Assembly: GCF_004217555.1 (NCBI RefSeq)
Contig: NZ_SHKW01000001.1
Location: 5,270,001 to 5,334,000, forward strand
Source: Edaphobacter modestus
GTDB taxonomy: Bacteria; Acidobacteriota; Terriglobia; Terriglobales; Acidobacteriaceae
Direction of reading: 5' to 3'
Length of the DNA stretch: 64,000 nt
Shown: one piece after another, positions 28,367-38,035 of the stretch
How the letters are laid out: each line of letters opens with the position of its first letter
How positions within the stretch are numbered: the stretch's first letter is position 1
Translations under genes and position numbers: made by a program
Notes under the pieces: generated by a model
Told to the model about the DNA's origin: nothing
What the model saw: the letters and a program-made list of their open reading frames with translations, nothing else
Databases searched by the model: none

Positions 28367-28996
28367 ATGACGAAGGTCAAAGAGTATATTCGGACACCTC
28401 GCCCCGCTCGAACGCGCAAGCCGTCCAGAGGCCAGCAGGTCGGCTACCTGCGTGTTAGCTTCCTGGATCAAAACGCGGTTCGCCAGGCTCTTGACAAAAC
28501 ATTTACCGACAAAGCCTCGGGCAAGGATACGAAACGGCCGCAACTGGAGGCCATGCAGAGCTTCGTCCGCAAAGGCGATACAGTGTTTTGTCACTCGATG
28601 GACCGGCTGGCCCGCAACCTCGATGACTTGCGCAGAATAGTGTTGGGTCTGACTGAGCAGGGCATTCATATCGTCTTTGTGAAGGAAAACTTGATCTTCA
28701 CCGGCGAGGATTCGCCCACGTCAAATCTGTTGCTGAGTGTCATGGGGGCGTTTGCTCAGTTCGAAAGAAAGTTGATCCGCGAGCGCCAGCGTGAGGGAAT
28801 TGCGATCGCAAGGCGGGAAGGGAAGTACCGCGGCAGGAAGCCGTCTCTGACACCCGCGCGGGCGGCCGAGTTGCAACGGCGAGTTGCCGATGGTGACTCG
28901 AAGGCTGCGCTCGCTCGTGAGTTCGGCATCAGCCGGGATACGCTATATCGGTATGTTCCGGTCAAAAAGCGCCGCGCCGGGAGGCTTGCAAAATGA
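28367..28996 (+). CDS. Serine recombinase (resolvase/invertase family)
   Basis: A 209-residue small serine recombinase. After a basic N-terminal extension of about 23 residues comes the catalytic domain: VGYLRVSFLDQN with the Arg and nucleophilic Ser of RVS (about residue 30), then HSMDRLARNLDDLR with the two active-site Arg, then SPTSNLLLSVMGAFAQFERK and LIRERQREGI, the long dimer helix. RYRGRKPSLTP-type linker and a C-terminal helix-turn-helix (KAALAREFGISRDTLYRYVP) close it. Length is normal for a Tn3-type resolvase. It is probably a resolution module of a former transposon or plasmid. It is followed closely by the MSESEM-type gene, as if co-transcribed. Confidence 0.92.
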   Translation: MTKVKEYIRTPRPARTRKPSRGQQVGYLRVSFLDQNAVRQALDKTFTDKASGKDTKRPQLEAMQSFVRKGDTVFCHSMDRLARNLDDLRRIVLGLTEQGIHIVFVKENLIFTGEDSPTSNLLLSVMGAFAQFERKLIRERQREGIAIARREGKYRGRKPSLTPARAAELQRRVADGDSKAALAREFGISRDTLYRYVPVKKRRAGRLAK

Positions 28997-29027
28997 AATG
29001 TGTGAAGAGAATCGGAGGAGGGAAACG

Positions 29028-29474
29028 ATGAGTGAATCTGAGATGCAAGCCGAGTTGGAGCGCCTGCGGGCTGAGAATGCCCAGCTCAAGAGCAAAGACA
29101 AGGGTGGCCTCACTTTGAAAGTGAGCGCGAACGGCGGGCTCTCTCTGTACGGCATGGGCCGGTTTCCAGTCACGCTCTACAAAGAACAATGGCTCCGCAT
29201 CCTGGCGAGTGCGCCGGGGATCGAGGCGCACATCGGGAGACATCACGATCGATATCGCCGCACGAGAGGCCTGGATCGACTTCAGCTTCGCGTTCTCCTG
29301 TTCCAGTTCTTTCAGCCGCTTCGCCTGGTCTACCTGCAGCCCCCCATACTCCTTCGCCAGCGGAAGTACGTCTGCTCCACGATCTCCGCTTCCTTGCATG
29401 CTTGCGCTGTCCTCTCGCCGTTCGCCACGGCTACTTCGGTCTGCCGGAGCAGGTTCACTACCTGCTCCGGTTGA
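29028..29474 (+). CDS. Small coiled-coil protein downstream of resolvase, C-terminus replaced by IS sequence
   Basis: ATG 29028 has a strong GGAGGAGGG site. The first about 65 residues (MSESEMQAELERLRAENAQL as a coiled coil, then LKVSANGGLSLYGMGRF and PVTLYKEQWLRILA) look like a conserved small protein seen next to resolvase genes. From about codon 70 (29230) the frame runs into antisense of an IS3 orfA remnant and yields meaningless residues until 29474. So the native 3' end has been lost by a deletion or insertion. Function unknown; the GRFPVTLY pattern suggests a small beta module after the coiled coil. Confidence 0.5.
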   Translation: MSESEMQAELERLRAENAQLKSKDKGGLTLKVSANGGLSLYGMGRFPVTLYKEQWLRILASAPGIEAHIGRHHDRYRRTRGLDRLQLRVLLFQFFQPLRLVYLQPPILLRQRKYVCSTISASLHACAVLSPFATATSVCRSRFTTCSG

Positions 29475-29494
29475 TACCTCTTGCCTCGTGCCAT
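29278..29494 (-). mobile_element. IS3-family orfA remnant
   Basis: From ATG 29494 on the minus strand: MARGKRYQPEQVVNLLRQTE and QACKEAEIVEQTYFRWR, the helix-turn-helix of an IS3-type OrfA, then a one-base shift within CGAAGGAG and KEYGGLQVDQAKRLKELEQE NAKLK in the next frame. It stops matching after the leucine-zipper KLK at about 29280; the rest of orfA and all of orfB are missing. An immobile fossil. Confidence 0.75.
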
Positions 29495-29571
29495 TCCAGG
29501 CTCCTCTCATGCCTGTCTCTTATTTTCTCCACTGGCACAAAAGTCGCCGGGCACTCCAGGACTCAGTGTGG

Positions 29572-30348
29572 CTAACGATGGTGCATTGCCAGCAAAGCCT
29601 GCCATCCTGCCTTGCTCATTCGCAAGCGTTGCCCACTTGCCAGAATGACGGAGCCCTCTGTTCTGCCTTCACGCAGGATTTCGGAAACGCGGCCTATATG
29701 AACTATCGCGCACCGATGAATCCTGACGAATTTGGTCGGATCTAAAGTTTGTGCGAGGTCTTTGATGGTTTGCCGAAGCATATAACGCTTCTGTCCCACA
29801 TGAAGGCATGCGTAATAATCCGCCGCCTCGATCCAGTCGATCTCATCCACGTTGACAACAGACTCTTTGCCACCGCCGTTCGGGACAAGAATGCGTGAGG
29901 GGTAAGCTGCCTGGGGAGCGAGTAGTTGCTCAAGTCCTGCGAGGGCAGACATCCAGTAATGTTGTGTGTTGAATGCAGTACGCGACATGATCCTCTCACG
30001 GATTCGTACGAGAGTATTCTGGATACGATCCGGCTCCACGGGCTTCGTGAGGTAGTCGAGGGCATTCACTTCGAACGCTTGAATCGCATACTTGTTATGT
30101 GCCGTAACGAAGACCGTGATTGGCATATTCGCTGCGCCGACCTGGTCGATTATTTCGAAGCCGCCTCGACCTGGCATCTGGATGTCGAGAAAGAGAACGT
30201 CAAATGGAGACTCCTTCAACGCGGCGATCACCTCTTTGCCGGTCCGGCATTCTGCTCCTATCTCAATATCCGTATCGAGTGAGAGAAGGTATCTCAGTCG
30301 TTCGCGAGCCAAGGGCTCATCATCGGCGATGAGTGCACGTAGTCTCAT
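29572..30348 (-). CDS. LytR/AlgR-family response regulator (receiver + LytTR)
   Basis: A 258-residue regulator. Receiver domain 1-120 with acidic pocket Asp9/Asp10, phosphoacceptor Asp55 (LFLDIQMPG), Thr in FVTAHN and Lys in YLTKPVEP. The LytTR DNA-binding domain occupies about 150-255 (ILVPNGGGKESVVNVDEIDW, FVRIHRCAIVHIGRV). Its ATG overlaps the stop of the kinase gene upstream by ATGA, so the pair is translationally coupled. The target is unknown; the divergently transcribed molybdenum hydroxylase genes beyond the kinase are one candidate. Confidence 0.94.
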   Translation of the reverse strand: MRLRALIADDEPLARERLRYLLSLDTDIEIGAECRTGKEVIAALKESPFDVLFLDIQMPGRGGFEIIDQVGAANMPITVFVTAHNKYAIQAFEVNALDYLTKPVEPDRIQNTLVRIRERIMSRTAFNTQHYWMSALAGLEQLLAPQAAYPSRILVPNGGGKESVVNVDEIDWIEAADYYACLHVGQKRYMLRQTIKDLAQTLDPTKFVRIHRCAIVHIGRVSEILREGRTEGSVILASGQRLRMSKAGWQALLAMHHR

Positions 30349-31478
30349 TGTTCATACGGAATCGAGATCGCCACTTCGAAGCCGCCTGTCAATATGGGCT
30401 CCGCTTTCATCTCGAAACGGTCCTCGTAAAAGTGATTGAGACGCTCACGGGTGTTCCTGAGACCGATTCCGCTGCCGTTTCCTGGCGGCGCCTTAGTACC
30501 AAGCCCGGTATCGCGTATTCTCAGACGAAGCATCTCGCCGTCTCGCCGGATGGATGCTTCGATCAGTCCTCGGCCTTCACAATGGGCTATCCCGTGGCGA
30601 ATGGCATTCTCCACGATTGGCTGTAAAAGGAAACTGGGCACCAGTCCGCCGAGAGCTCCCTGATCGACCTTCAACTCGACGGTGAGCCGGTCGGCGAAAC
30701 GCACCTGCTCGATCGCCAGATAGTTGTCGACGATTTCGAGTTCCTTCGAAAGAGGCACTTTCTGGGGTGTGGCGCTTGCCAGAGTGCTCTTGAGAATGGT
30801 GTTTAGGTGCGCCAGCATCCGAGCGGCTTCTTGTGATCGTCCGAGTTCGACCAGGGTCGTAATCGCGTTGAGCGTGTTGAACAGAAAGTGTGGTTCGAGC
30901 TGCATCTGGAGAGCCTGTAGCTGCGCAGCAGCGAGTTGCCTTTGCAAGTCTGATGATCTGATGGCTTCATATTGCGACCGAACATGGTATTGAACGGCGC
31001 CGATTGCCCCGACGATGAAACCGTAGATCAGGAATTCGATCCCGAAACGATTGATCTCGATCAGCCGATTCCATTCCGACTGCGGGACATCGGCGCGCTG
31101 AGCCAGTGGCACCGTAAAGCTGATACTCCAGAGCAACAGAAGATGCAGCCAGGCTAGCAACGGAGCCAAACAGAGGTGCACGATTACTATTTTGGGCGAA
31201 AAGAGCTTCAGAGCTGGGAGCTTCCGTCCGACCATCCAAAGGACGCTGGCGAGCAGCCCCCACCATCCCCAAAGCGTCACGCCATACAGTAGCGACGGCA
31301 GATGCGTGATGGAGTTGCATTCGCTTGCGGTTGCCAACGACAGAGCCCCGGAGATCGAAAAGATGATGGCGTAAGAGTTCGGACGGACGTCTTTCAATCC
31401 TCTTGGATGGAACGAGTTCGGCGCAGTCACTGCCTCGTGCAGACTTGGTGCGACAATAGCCTCCCTCATAGTGCCCAT
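30345..31478 (-). CDS. LytS-type sensor histidine kinase (His_kinase family), membrane-bound
   Basis: A 377-residue kinase starting at ATG 31478 with GGGAGG upstream. Four membrane helices fill about residues 35-165 (SYAIIFSISGALSLATA, LLYGVTLWGWWGLLASVLWM, IVIVHLCLAPLLAWLHLLLL, FLIYGFIVGAIGAVQYHV) with no periplasmic sensor domain. A coiled linker leads to the catalytic His in LEPHFLFNTLNAI, the N box VENAIRHGIAH, and the G box GSGIGLRNTRERLNHFY. All catalytic elements are present. It is coupled to the LytTR regulator by a 4-nt overlap, and its promoter region is shared with the divergent iorA-like gene. Confidence 0.93.
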   Translation of the reverse strand: MGTMREAIVAPSLHEAVTAPNSFHPRGLKDVRPNSYAIIFSISGALSLATASECNSITHLPSLLYGVTLWGWWGLLASVLWMVGRKLPALKLFSPKIVIVHLCLAPLLAWLHLLLLWSISFTVPLAQRADVPQSEWNRLIEINRFGIEFLIYGFIVGAIGAVQYHVRSQYEAIRSSDLQRQLAAAQLQALQMQLEPHFLFNTLNAITTLVELGRSQEAARMLAHLNTILKSTLASATPQKVPLSKELEIVDNYLAIEQVRFADRLTVELKVDQGALGGLVPSFLLQPIVENAIRHGIAHCEGRGLIEASIRRDGEMLRLRIRDTGLGTKAPPGNGSGIGLRNTRERLNHFYEDRFEMKAEPILTGGFEVAISIPYEQ

Positions 31479-31725
31479 TCAGGCCTCCCCATTCAATCAT
31501 CCTCAATGCTATTCCTCGGTTTCCCCGGATGTGTACAAATCCGACGCTATTTTGCAGCGAAAAGTGCAAATCATGCAGCGAACGTTTCAAGACAGGTCAG
31601 GACCCGCCTTGCGACCGGCATCCCTGCTGCAGGCGAGGCAGGTTTCACTGCGTGTGCGGGCCGGTTCCCTGCAAACCTCTGGCACGACTCCTCGAATGAG
31701 GAGAATCTGAATCCCGGAGTTGACG

Positions 31726-32190
31726 ATGGCGCGCTTCAATCTCGAGATCAACGGTCACCAGCAAACGATCGATGCCGATCCGGAGATGCCCCTACTCTGG
31801 GTGCTCCGGGATCTTCTCAACCTGACTGGCACGAAGTACGGTTGCGGCATCGGACTCTGCGGTGCATGCACTGTTCATATCGATGGCTCTGCAACGCGCT
31901 CCTGTCAGACTCGAGTGGCGACAGCGGCCGGAAAGCACGTCGTCACGATCGAGGGCCTAGGCATAACTGGTCTTCATCCGGTACAGGACGCATGGATCGC
32001 CGAACAAGTCCCGCAATGCGGCTACTGCCAAGCGGGGCAGATCATGTCCGCTGCAGCACTTCTTGCCCAGAACGCTCACCCCACTGACTCAGATATTGAC
32101 AACGCGATGGCTGGCAATGTCTGTAGATGTGCTACCTATTTCCGCATTCGCAACGCCATTCACCGCGCTGCGGGAGAGGTGCGGCCGTGA
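31726..32190 (+). CDS. [2Fe-2S] subunit of a molybdenum hydroxylase (IorA-type)
   Basis: A 154-residue electron-transfer subunit. ATG 31726 is preferred because GGAG lies 7 bases upstream; a TTG at 31720 is possible. The plant-ferredoxin cluster is bound by Cys40, 45, 48 and 60 (CGIGLCGACTV) and the second cluster by Cys98, 101, 133 and 135 (CGYCQAGQIM, NVCRCATY). Length matches isoquinoline 1-oxidoreductase alpha-type or aldehyde-dehydrogenase small subunits. It overlaps the start of the large subunit. No separate FAD subunit is encoded nearby, so electrons probably pass to a cytochrome as in the two-subunit Ior-type enzymes. Confidence 0.93.
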   Translation: MARFNLEINGHQQTIDADPEMPLLWVLRDLLNLTGTKYGCGIGLCGACTVHIDGSATRSCQTRVATAAGKHVVTIEGLGITGLHPVQDAWIAEQVPQCGYCQAGQIMSAAALLAQNAHPTDSDIDNAMAGNVCRCATYFRIRNAIHRAAGEVRP

Positions 32191-34394
32191 GCACCAAACC
32201 CAGCCCCGCCCCTGCAGAGAAATCCTCCGAGATCTCGCGTCGGACATTTCTTGCGACATCGGCGGCAGCGGGCGGAGCCCTTGTTGTGGGTCTCACACTT
32301 CGCGGTCGGTTTCATTCGGCTTCTTCCGGGGACACTAAAGATCCTTTCAACGCTTGGATTCGCATTCATCCGGATGGAAGAACACAACTGGTGCTCAACA
32401 AATCTGAGATGGGGCAAGGCGTCTTCACCTCGTTGCCCATGATTCTGGCCGAAGAGGCTGAGATCGACTTCTCCAAGATCACCGTGATGCAGGCCGATAA
32501 CGCCGGCGGAACCGGGGGGAGCGGCTCAGTCTGGGAGGGATACACACCGCTGCGGCAGGCGGGTGCGCAGGTTCGAGAGGTTATGATTGCTTCGGCCGGC
32601 CGCAGGTGGGGAGTTCCTGCGACTGAATGTCACGCTCGCAGCAGCCAGGTCATACACACGCCTTCTGGTCGCACTTTTCCATACGCAGAACTCGTCAAGG
32701 ATGCGCGTAGGATTCCGCTTCCTGACCCCAATACTGTGCCATTGAAGGACCCTAAGGATTTCACGCTTCTTGGCCGTTCGATCCCCCATCTCGATATTCC
32801 CGACAAGGTAAAGGGTGCAGCTCAATTCGGTCTCGACGTTCGCCTCCCTGGAATGGTCTATGCTGTCGTCGCCCAGTGCCCGTACTTCCGCGGCGATCTT
32901 CTCCGTTATGATGCTGCTAAAGCTAAAGCCGTACCGGGCGTTCTCGAGGTCTTCGAGATTCCAGCCGATCCTTATTCGGCCAACAAAGACACCCGTGAAC
33001 TCGCCGTGGTCGCCACTAATACATGGGCGGCGATTCAAGGCCGCAATGCGCTGGCCGTCGAATGGAAGCCGGGTCAGTATCAGGACGAGTCTACCGAGTC
33101 TCTTACTGTACAGATCCGAGCGGGGCTCGATGCTCAGGAATATTGGAATTCATCCAACACGGGTCTGAATCCCGACACGGTTCCGGCCGCAAAGCGCATT
33201 GAGAGTGTTTATGAATTTCCTTTTCTTGCGCACGCCACTATGGAGCCGATGAATATGACGGTGAGGCTCGATGGTGGCCGGTGTGAGATCTGGTCGCCAA
33301 CACAGGATGGTGGAGGGTCTCAGGAGACGGCCGCCAAAATCCTAGGTATCGACAAGGGCCAGGTGACCGTCCACGTCACCTTCATGGGCGGGGGCTTTGG
33401 CCGCCGTTTCGGCGTACCGTTCGATCATCAGGCACTTCAGATCGCTCGTAAAATTCAGCAACCAGTGCAACTTGTCTGGACGCGGGAAGATGACTTCACC
33501 CATGATCGCTACCGTCCAGCTGGTATGCATCGTCTCCGAGCTGGTATCGATCGGCAAGGGAATATTGTTTCGTGGACGGACCGTCTCGTCGATACCACCA
33601 TTATTGGCCAGGGAAATCCCAGGCAGGCGCAGCTTTATGAACTAGGGGGCGCTGTCGATCACCCTTATCCTGTGGAGCACTTTCGGATGTCCTATGTGCC
33701 GGTCGATAGCGGCGCGACGCGCGGAGCCTGGCGCGGTGTCGAAATATCGTTCAACGTCTTCTCGATAGAGTCCTTTGTCGACGAACTCGCTCACCTTACT
33801 CGCAAGGACCCCTATCTCTTCCGCCGCTGGCTGTTGGAAACCGCGTTAGCGCGTGCCACACCGCCAAAATCCAACTTCGGTGGCGATCGGGCACGCATGA
33901 TTCAGATACTCGACCTAGCCACGGAGAAAGCTGGTTGGGGTAAACCCCTTGGGCCTCATCGTGGGCGAGGCATCTCCTGCTTTTTCTCCAAGAACACATA
34001 CCTTGCGCAGGTAGCCGAGGTCACGGTCAAGAACGGACACCTCAAGGTCGATCGCGTGGTGACCGTCGTCGACCCCGGGCGCGTCATCAACATGAATGGC
34101 ATTCGCGCCCAGATCGAAGGCGCTATTCTTATGGGACTCAGTGCCACTCTCAAGGAGAAGATCACGGTTAAGAACGGGATGATTCAACAACAGAACTTCA
34201 ATAGCTATGACGTGCTGCGGATACCCGATGCGCCGTATCTCGAAACTCATCTTGTTGAAGGGGGACGTCCTCCCGGCGGCATCGGCGAACCACCGTTGGC
34301 GCTCATCGGCCCCAGCGTAGCCAATGCGATATTTGCAGCAACCGGCAAACGTCTCCGTAAGCTCCCGCTACAACTCGACGAGGTCGATTCTTGA
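32187..34394 (+). CDS. Molybdopterin-binding large subunit of a xanthine-dehydrogenase-family hydroxylase (IorB-type), Tat-exported
   Basis: A 735-residue catalytic subunit. GTG 32187 overlaps the small-subunit stop (GTGA) and keeps a complete twin-arginine signal (SRRTFLATSAAAGGALVVG, about 18-36). The domain order is that of IorB proteins, with a short N-terminal molybdopterin-binding piece (MGQGVFTSLPMILAEEAEID), then FMGGGFGRRF and GATRGAWRGVE for cofactor contacts. The base-catalyst Glu lies in GGIGEPPLAL at residue 701. The Tat signal on this subunit should carry the small subunit across as a complex. Substrate unknown: aldehydes or N-heterocycles are usual. The adjacent LytS/LytR-type pair may regulate it. 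Confidence 0.92.
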   Translation: MSTKPSPAPAEKSSEISRRTFLATSAAAGGALVVGLTLRGRFHSASSGDTKDPFNAWIRIHPDGRTQLVLNKSEMGQGVFTSLPMILAEEAEIDFSKITVMQADNAGGTGGSGSVWEGYTPLRQAGAQVREVMIASAGRRWGVPATECHARSSQVIHTPSGRTFPYAELVKDARRIPLPDPNTVPLKDPKDFTLLGRSIPHLDIPDKVKGAAQFGLDVRLPGMVYAVVAQCPYFRGDLLRYDAAKAKAVPGVLEVFEIPADPYSANKDTRELAVVATNTWAAIQGRNALAVEWKPGQYQDESTESLTVQIRAGLDAQEYWNSSNTGLNPDTVPAAKRIESVYEFPFLAHATMEPMNMTVRLDGGRCEIWSPTQDGGGSQETAAKILGIDKGQVTVHVTFMGGGFGRRFGVPFDHQALQIARKIQQPVQLVWTREDDFTHDRYRPAGMHRLRAGIDRQGNIVSWTDRLVDTTIIGQGNPRQAQLYELGGAVDHPYPVEHFRMSYVPVDSGATRGAWRGVEISFNVFSIESFVDELAHLTRKDPYLFRRWLLETALARATPPKSNFGGDRARMIQILDLATEKAGWGKPLGPHRGRGISCFFSKNTYLAQVAEVTVKNGHLKVDRVVTVVDPGRVINMNGIRAQIEGAILMGLSATLKEKITVKNGMIQQQNFNSYDVLRIPDAPYLETHLVEGGRPPGGIGEPPLALIGPSVANAIFAATGKRLRKLPLQLDEVDS

Positions 34395-34658
34395 AGCTGG
34401 TCTCATCTCTGTCAGTGTGTGGGTTTGCGTCGTTCTCCATGGCCCAGTTCCGCCGATAGTCATCTCGCAAGAACCGTTTTTCGGAAGTCACTGGGGCTGG
34501 TACGAGCGCAGGTTGAAGTTCCGTGAAGGCGCCAGCATAGCGGTTGCCGGCGGAACCCAGCCCAGATCCTGTACTTGCGAGCCGCCGCATGAACCGCGTC
34601 ACAGGCCCAGCAACCGACACACCTTGCCTGGCATTTGTCCGAGGCGAGACAATTGACT

Positions 34659-35288
34659 ATGGCTCCGGGGAAACCTATTCGTATCCTGACCGTCGAGGAT
34701 CACCCGGTCTTCCGTGAAGGATTGACCACGATCCTTCGGTCAGAGCCAGACATGCTTTTGGTTGGACTGGCGGCAAATGCAGCGGAGGCACTCACAGAGT
34801 TCCGTCGTCATCGTCCCGACATCACCCTGATGGATCTTCGGCTTCCAGGCACGAATGGGACGGATGCCCTCATAACGATTCGAGGAGAATATCCAGACGC
34901 TCGCATCATTATGCTGACGAGTTCGGATGGCGATGTCGATATCCAGCGGGCAATGCGGGCGGGCGCCTGGGGTTACATTCTTAAGAGCATGCCGCAGCAA
35001 GAATTGCTGGAGGTAGTGCGTTTGGTCCATGCTGGCCGTCGGCATGCTCCAACGGAGGTGGCAGCCCGGCTCGCCGAGCATCTGGGCGAGGAAGATCTTA
35101 CGACTCGGGAACTCGAGGTGCTCCGGCTGATTCGAGATGGCTATCGCAACAAGCAAATTGCCGATCAACTGATGATCGCGGAGACCACCGTCAGTTTCCA
35201 CATTAAGAACCTCGTGGGTAAGCTGGGGGCCAACGACAGGACTCATGCGGTAACCATTGCACTTCGGCGCGGCTTGCTGCACATCTGA
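34659..35288 (+). CDS. NarL/FixJ-family response regulator
   Basis: A 209-residue regulator. ATG 34659 was chosen over an upstream TTG at 34635 because it matches the usual family N-terminus (PIRILTVEDHPVFREGL). Receiver: Glu13/Asp14, phosphoacceptor Asp59 (LMDLRLPG), Lys in YILKSMPQ. The GerE/LuxR helix-turn-helix lies at about 145-205 (TTRELEVLRLIRDGYRNKQI, AETTVSFHIKNLVGKLGAND). There is no intact cognate kinase next to it; the nearest candidate, the propeller kinase downstream, is destroyed, leaving this regulator possibly orphaned. The 264 bases between it and the IorB gene show no coding signal. Confidence 0.92.
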   Translation: MAPGKPIRILTVEDHPVFREGLTTILRSEPDMLLVGLAANAAEALTEFRRHRPDITLMDLRLPGTNGTDALITIRGEYPDARIIMLTSSDGDVDIQRAMRAGAWGYILKSMPQQELLEVVRLVHAGRRHAPTEVAARLAEHLGEEDLTTRELEVLRLIRDGYRNKQIADQLMIAETTVSFHIKNLVGKLGANDRTHAVTIALRRGLLHI

Positions 35289-35700
35289 CCAGTCGTCTGA
35301 ACCTCTTCATCCCTCATGGCGCGCTCCCAGATGAGATTTCTGGACGACTTAAGTGGCGACGCAAAGCTTTTAAATGACGAGCATGCCGGTTATTCCGAAC
35401 GCGAGGGCCTTCCAGTAGACGAGCCGACCTTTGCTCGGAACTGGGATGGGACAACTTGAGCCGCCGTCTAAAACGGATTCGCACTGCTGACAAAACAGCG
35501 CAGGGCGGTCAATCCGGATGGATCGGAATTACGCAAATCTGGGCCCCACAGGACATATAGTTAAGTTAATCACAAGCTTTTGACTGGGGATTTTCAGATT
35601 CCACCGCAAGAAGATCCCACTATCATCAGAGGCTTGACTTCTCTTCCTGATTCTCTTTGAGTGTTCTCGTGGATCTGTCGGCTTTTGGCGGCTTCAGCTC
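35289..35700. other. Gene-free stretch between regulator and propeller kinase
   Basis: No coding signal in any frame. AT-rich near 35550-35650, where the promoter of the propeller kinase would be expected. Nothing else recognised. Confidence 0.35.
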
Positions 35701-38035
35701 ATGGATAATTTGTTGCTTCTAACCAGGCTAAGCATGAGAAATACGGAGAGAATGCGCGTCTCTCGGTTGTATTTCGGCTGCTTCTTGCTGGTTCTATTCC
35801 TGGCAAGTGCAGTGTTTGCACTGAACCCGGACAGACACATCTCCCAGTATGGACACACCGCGTGGAGAATACAGGACGGATTTTTTGGTGGCCAGGTACG
35901 CACCGTTACCCAGACCACGGATGGGTACATTTGGGTAGGAACCGAAGCCGGACTTTTCAGATTTGACGGGGTCCGGTTCGTTTCATTAAGTTCGCAGGAG
36001 GTGGAACAGATGCCTTCCACCTCTATCACTGCTCTGTTGGGCGCACGAGACGGAAGCCTCTGGATCGGCACTGATGCCGGTCTGGTGCACCGGGTAAACC
36101 AGCACTTGATCACTTATCTAAAGGGAGAGGGGTACATCTCATCCATCCTTCAAGATGTGAACGGGGAAATCTGGATCGCGCGTGATCGAAGTGGCGATAA
36201 CACCCAGCCGCTTTGCAAGGTCATCGGCATAGGAGTTCATTGTTACGGGAACGAGGATGGGGTGCCTGCGTTCCTCGCAGGCCCTCTAGTGCAGGACGCT
36301 TCGAGCAATCTTTGGATCGGCGGCGATACAACACTTCTCAGATGGCGACCGGGATCATCTAACGCTTATAGACCTAAGGCATTGAAATCCAATGCGGGAG
36401 TGGACGGGGTGGAGGCCTTGTCAGTCGCAGCAGATGGCTCTCTCTGGGTTGGAATGGCTCTCAGCGGCAGTGGACGAGGGTTGCAGCATCTGGTCGATGG
36501 CGGGCTGAAATCATTTGTCGCGCCCAAGTTAAATGGCGAGACCATCGAAGTCACAGAGCTCTTGGAAGATCACGAGAAGAACCTCTGGGTCGGGACCAGC
36601 AACAGGGTATCTACAGAATTCACGGTGCTGACGTCGATCATTATCGAACGGCAGACGGTTTATCGAGTGACTTCATACTCGAGTTTCACGAAGATCGTGA
36701 AGGCAACCTCTGGGTGGCTACGGCGAAAGGCCTCGATTGCTTCCGTGACCTTCGGGTGAGCAGCTTTTCCACACACGAAGGACTAAGCGCGGATGCAGTC
36801 GATTCGGTTTTGGCATCACGGGATGGCACTATCTGGATTGGAAACGCGAGCAAGCTGGACGTCCTTGGTCCGGGTGGCATGCCTTCTCAGGCCGGGAATG
36901 CTTTGCAAGGACATCAAGTTACATCTATTCTCGAAGATCGCATTGGACGATTGTGGGCCGGAATTGACAACACTCTAACGATCTATCAGGGGAGAAGATT
37001 CAGGCAGATCAAAAGGCAGGACGGCAGCCCAGTCGGAGTCGTGACAGGGATGACTGAAGATTCTGAGAACAACATATGGGTTGAGACCATGGGGCCGCCA
37101 TGGACGCTCCTTCGCATTCAGGACCAGAAGGTCCGAGAAACGTTCCCAGCGCCGCAGATGCCATTAGCCCGCAAAATTGCGGCTGATCCGCAAAGCGGGA
37201 TCTGGTTAGGCCTTTTGAATGGTGATTTGGCTCGTTATCGGTCTGGCAAGACAGAGATCTTCCCCTACACGCACCACCCTGGTTCTCGAGTCAACGAGCT
37301 CATCGCGGCTTCCGATGGATCCATATTAGGAACACTTACCGGGGGCGCTACGACATTCCCCGCCATGTGAACTGGATCGATCATTTGCAGCACACTGCCG
37401 TTGGCAAACCACAATCGCCCGTCGGGAGTTCTTGTGCTCGTATTGAAGTGACCGCGCCCCGGCTGCACTCCGTCCGACACGTCGAAAACTTTCAGTTTCA
37501 GCCTGCTTTCAGGTCGCTCCCACCATCGTTGCAGCTCGGCATCTGCGATCTCGATGAGACCACATTGTGCGTAAAGCCATAGGTCACCTTGATCGTCTGA
37601 GATGAGTGTGTGGATGCTGTCGCAAGGCAGGCCATTTCGGACAGTGAGAATCTGACGTTTTCCGTTTTTCCATACGACGACTCCGAACTTGCTACCTTGG
37701 ACAGTCTGAAGGAATGCGTCATGGCAAGCCTATTGGAGATCGAGCTCAGATACTCGAAGGACCTTACCCTATGTATCAATGACAACGGCACAGGTTTCGA
37801 TCCGGCAATTGCAGATAAAGGTAAGGACGAGCATTTCGGACTTCAGGGAATGCGAGAGCGCGCGGCTCGCATCGGCGCTAAACTCGCGCTGATGACTTCA
37901 GCCTCCGGGACCGAAATTAAGCTGATCGTCCCTGGAGGCGTCATCTTCCCGACGAGCAGCTCGCCTCGGCTGAGGCTGTTTGCGAAGATAAGAGCTCTGT
38001 TTCGACTGAAGGACGAAGAATCCAATCTGGATTGA
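35701..38035 (+). pseudogene. Beta-propeller hybrid sensor histidine kinase, frameshifted, with an inverted internal segment
   Basis: The gene begins as a secreted/periplasmic two-component-regulator propeller: signal peptide (FGCFLLVLFLASAVFA-L) and repeats such as DGYIWVGTEAGLFRFDG, DGSLWIGTDAGLV, KNLWVGTSNR. At about 36606 one base is lost; the propeller resumes in another frame (GIYRIHGADVDHYRTADGLS) and runs to SDGSILG at about 37331. The next part of the same propeller (KFGVVVWKNGKRQILTVRNG to LQMIDPVHMAGNVVAPPV) is on the minus strand between about 37706 and 37337. After it the plus strand resumes at about 37724 inside the kinase ATPase domain (ASLLEIELRYSKD, INDNGTGFDP, GLQGMRERAARIG). 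The Y_Y_Y domain, membrane helix and His box are missing. The protein cannot be made. Confidence 0.85.
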
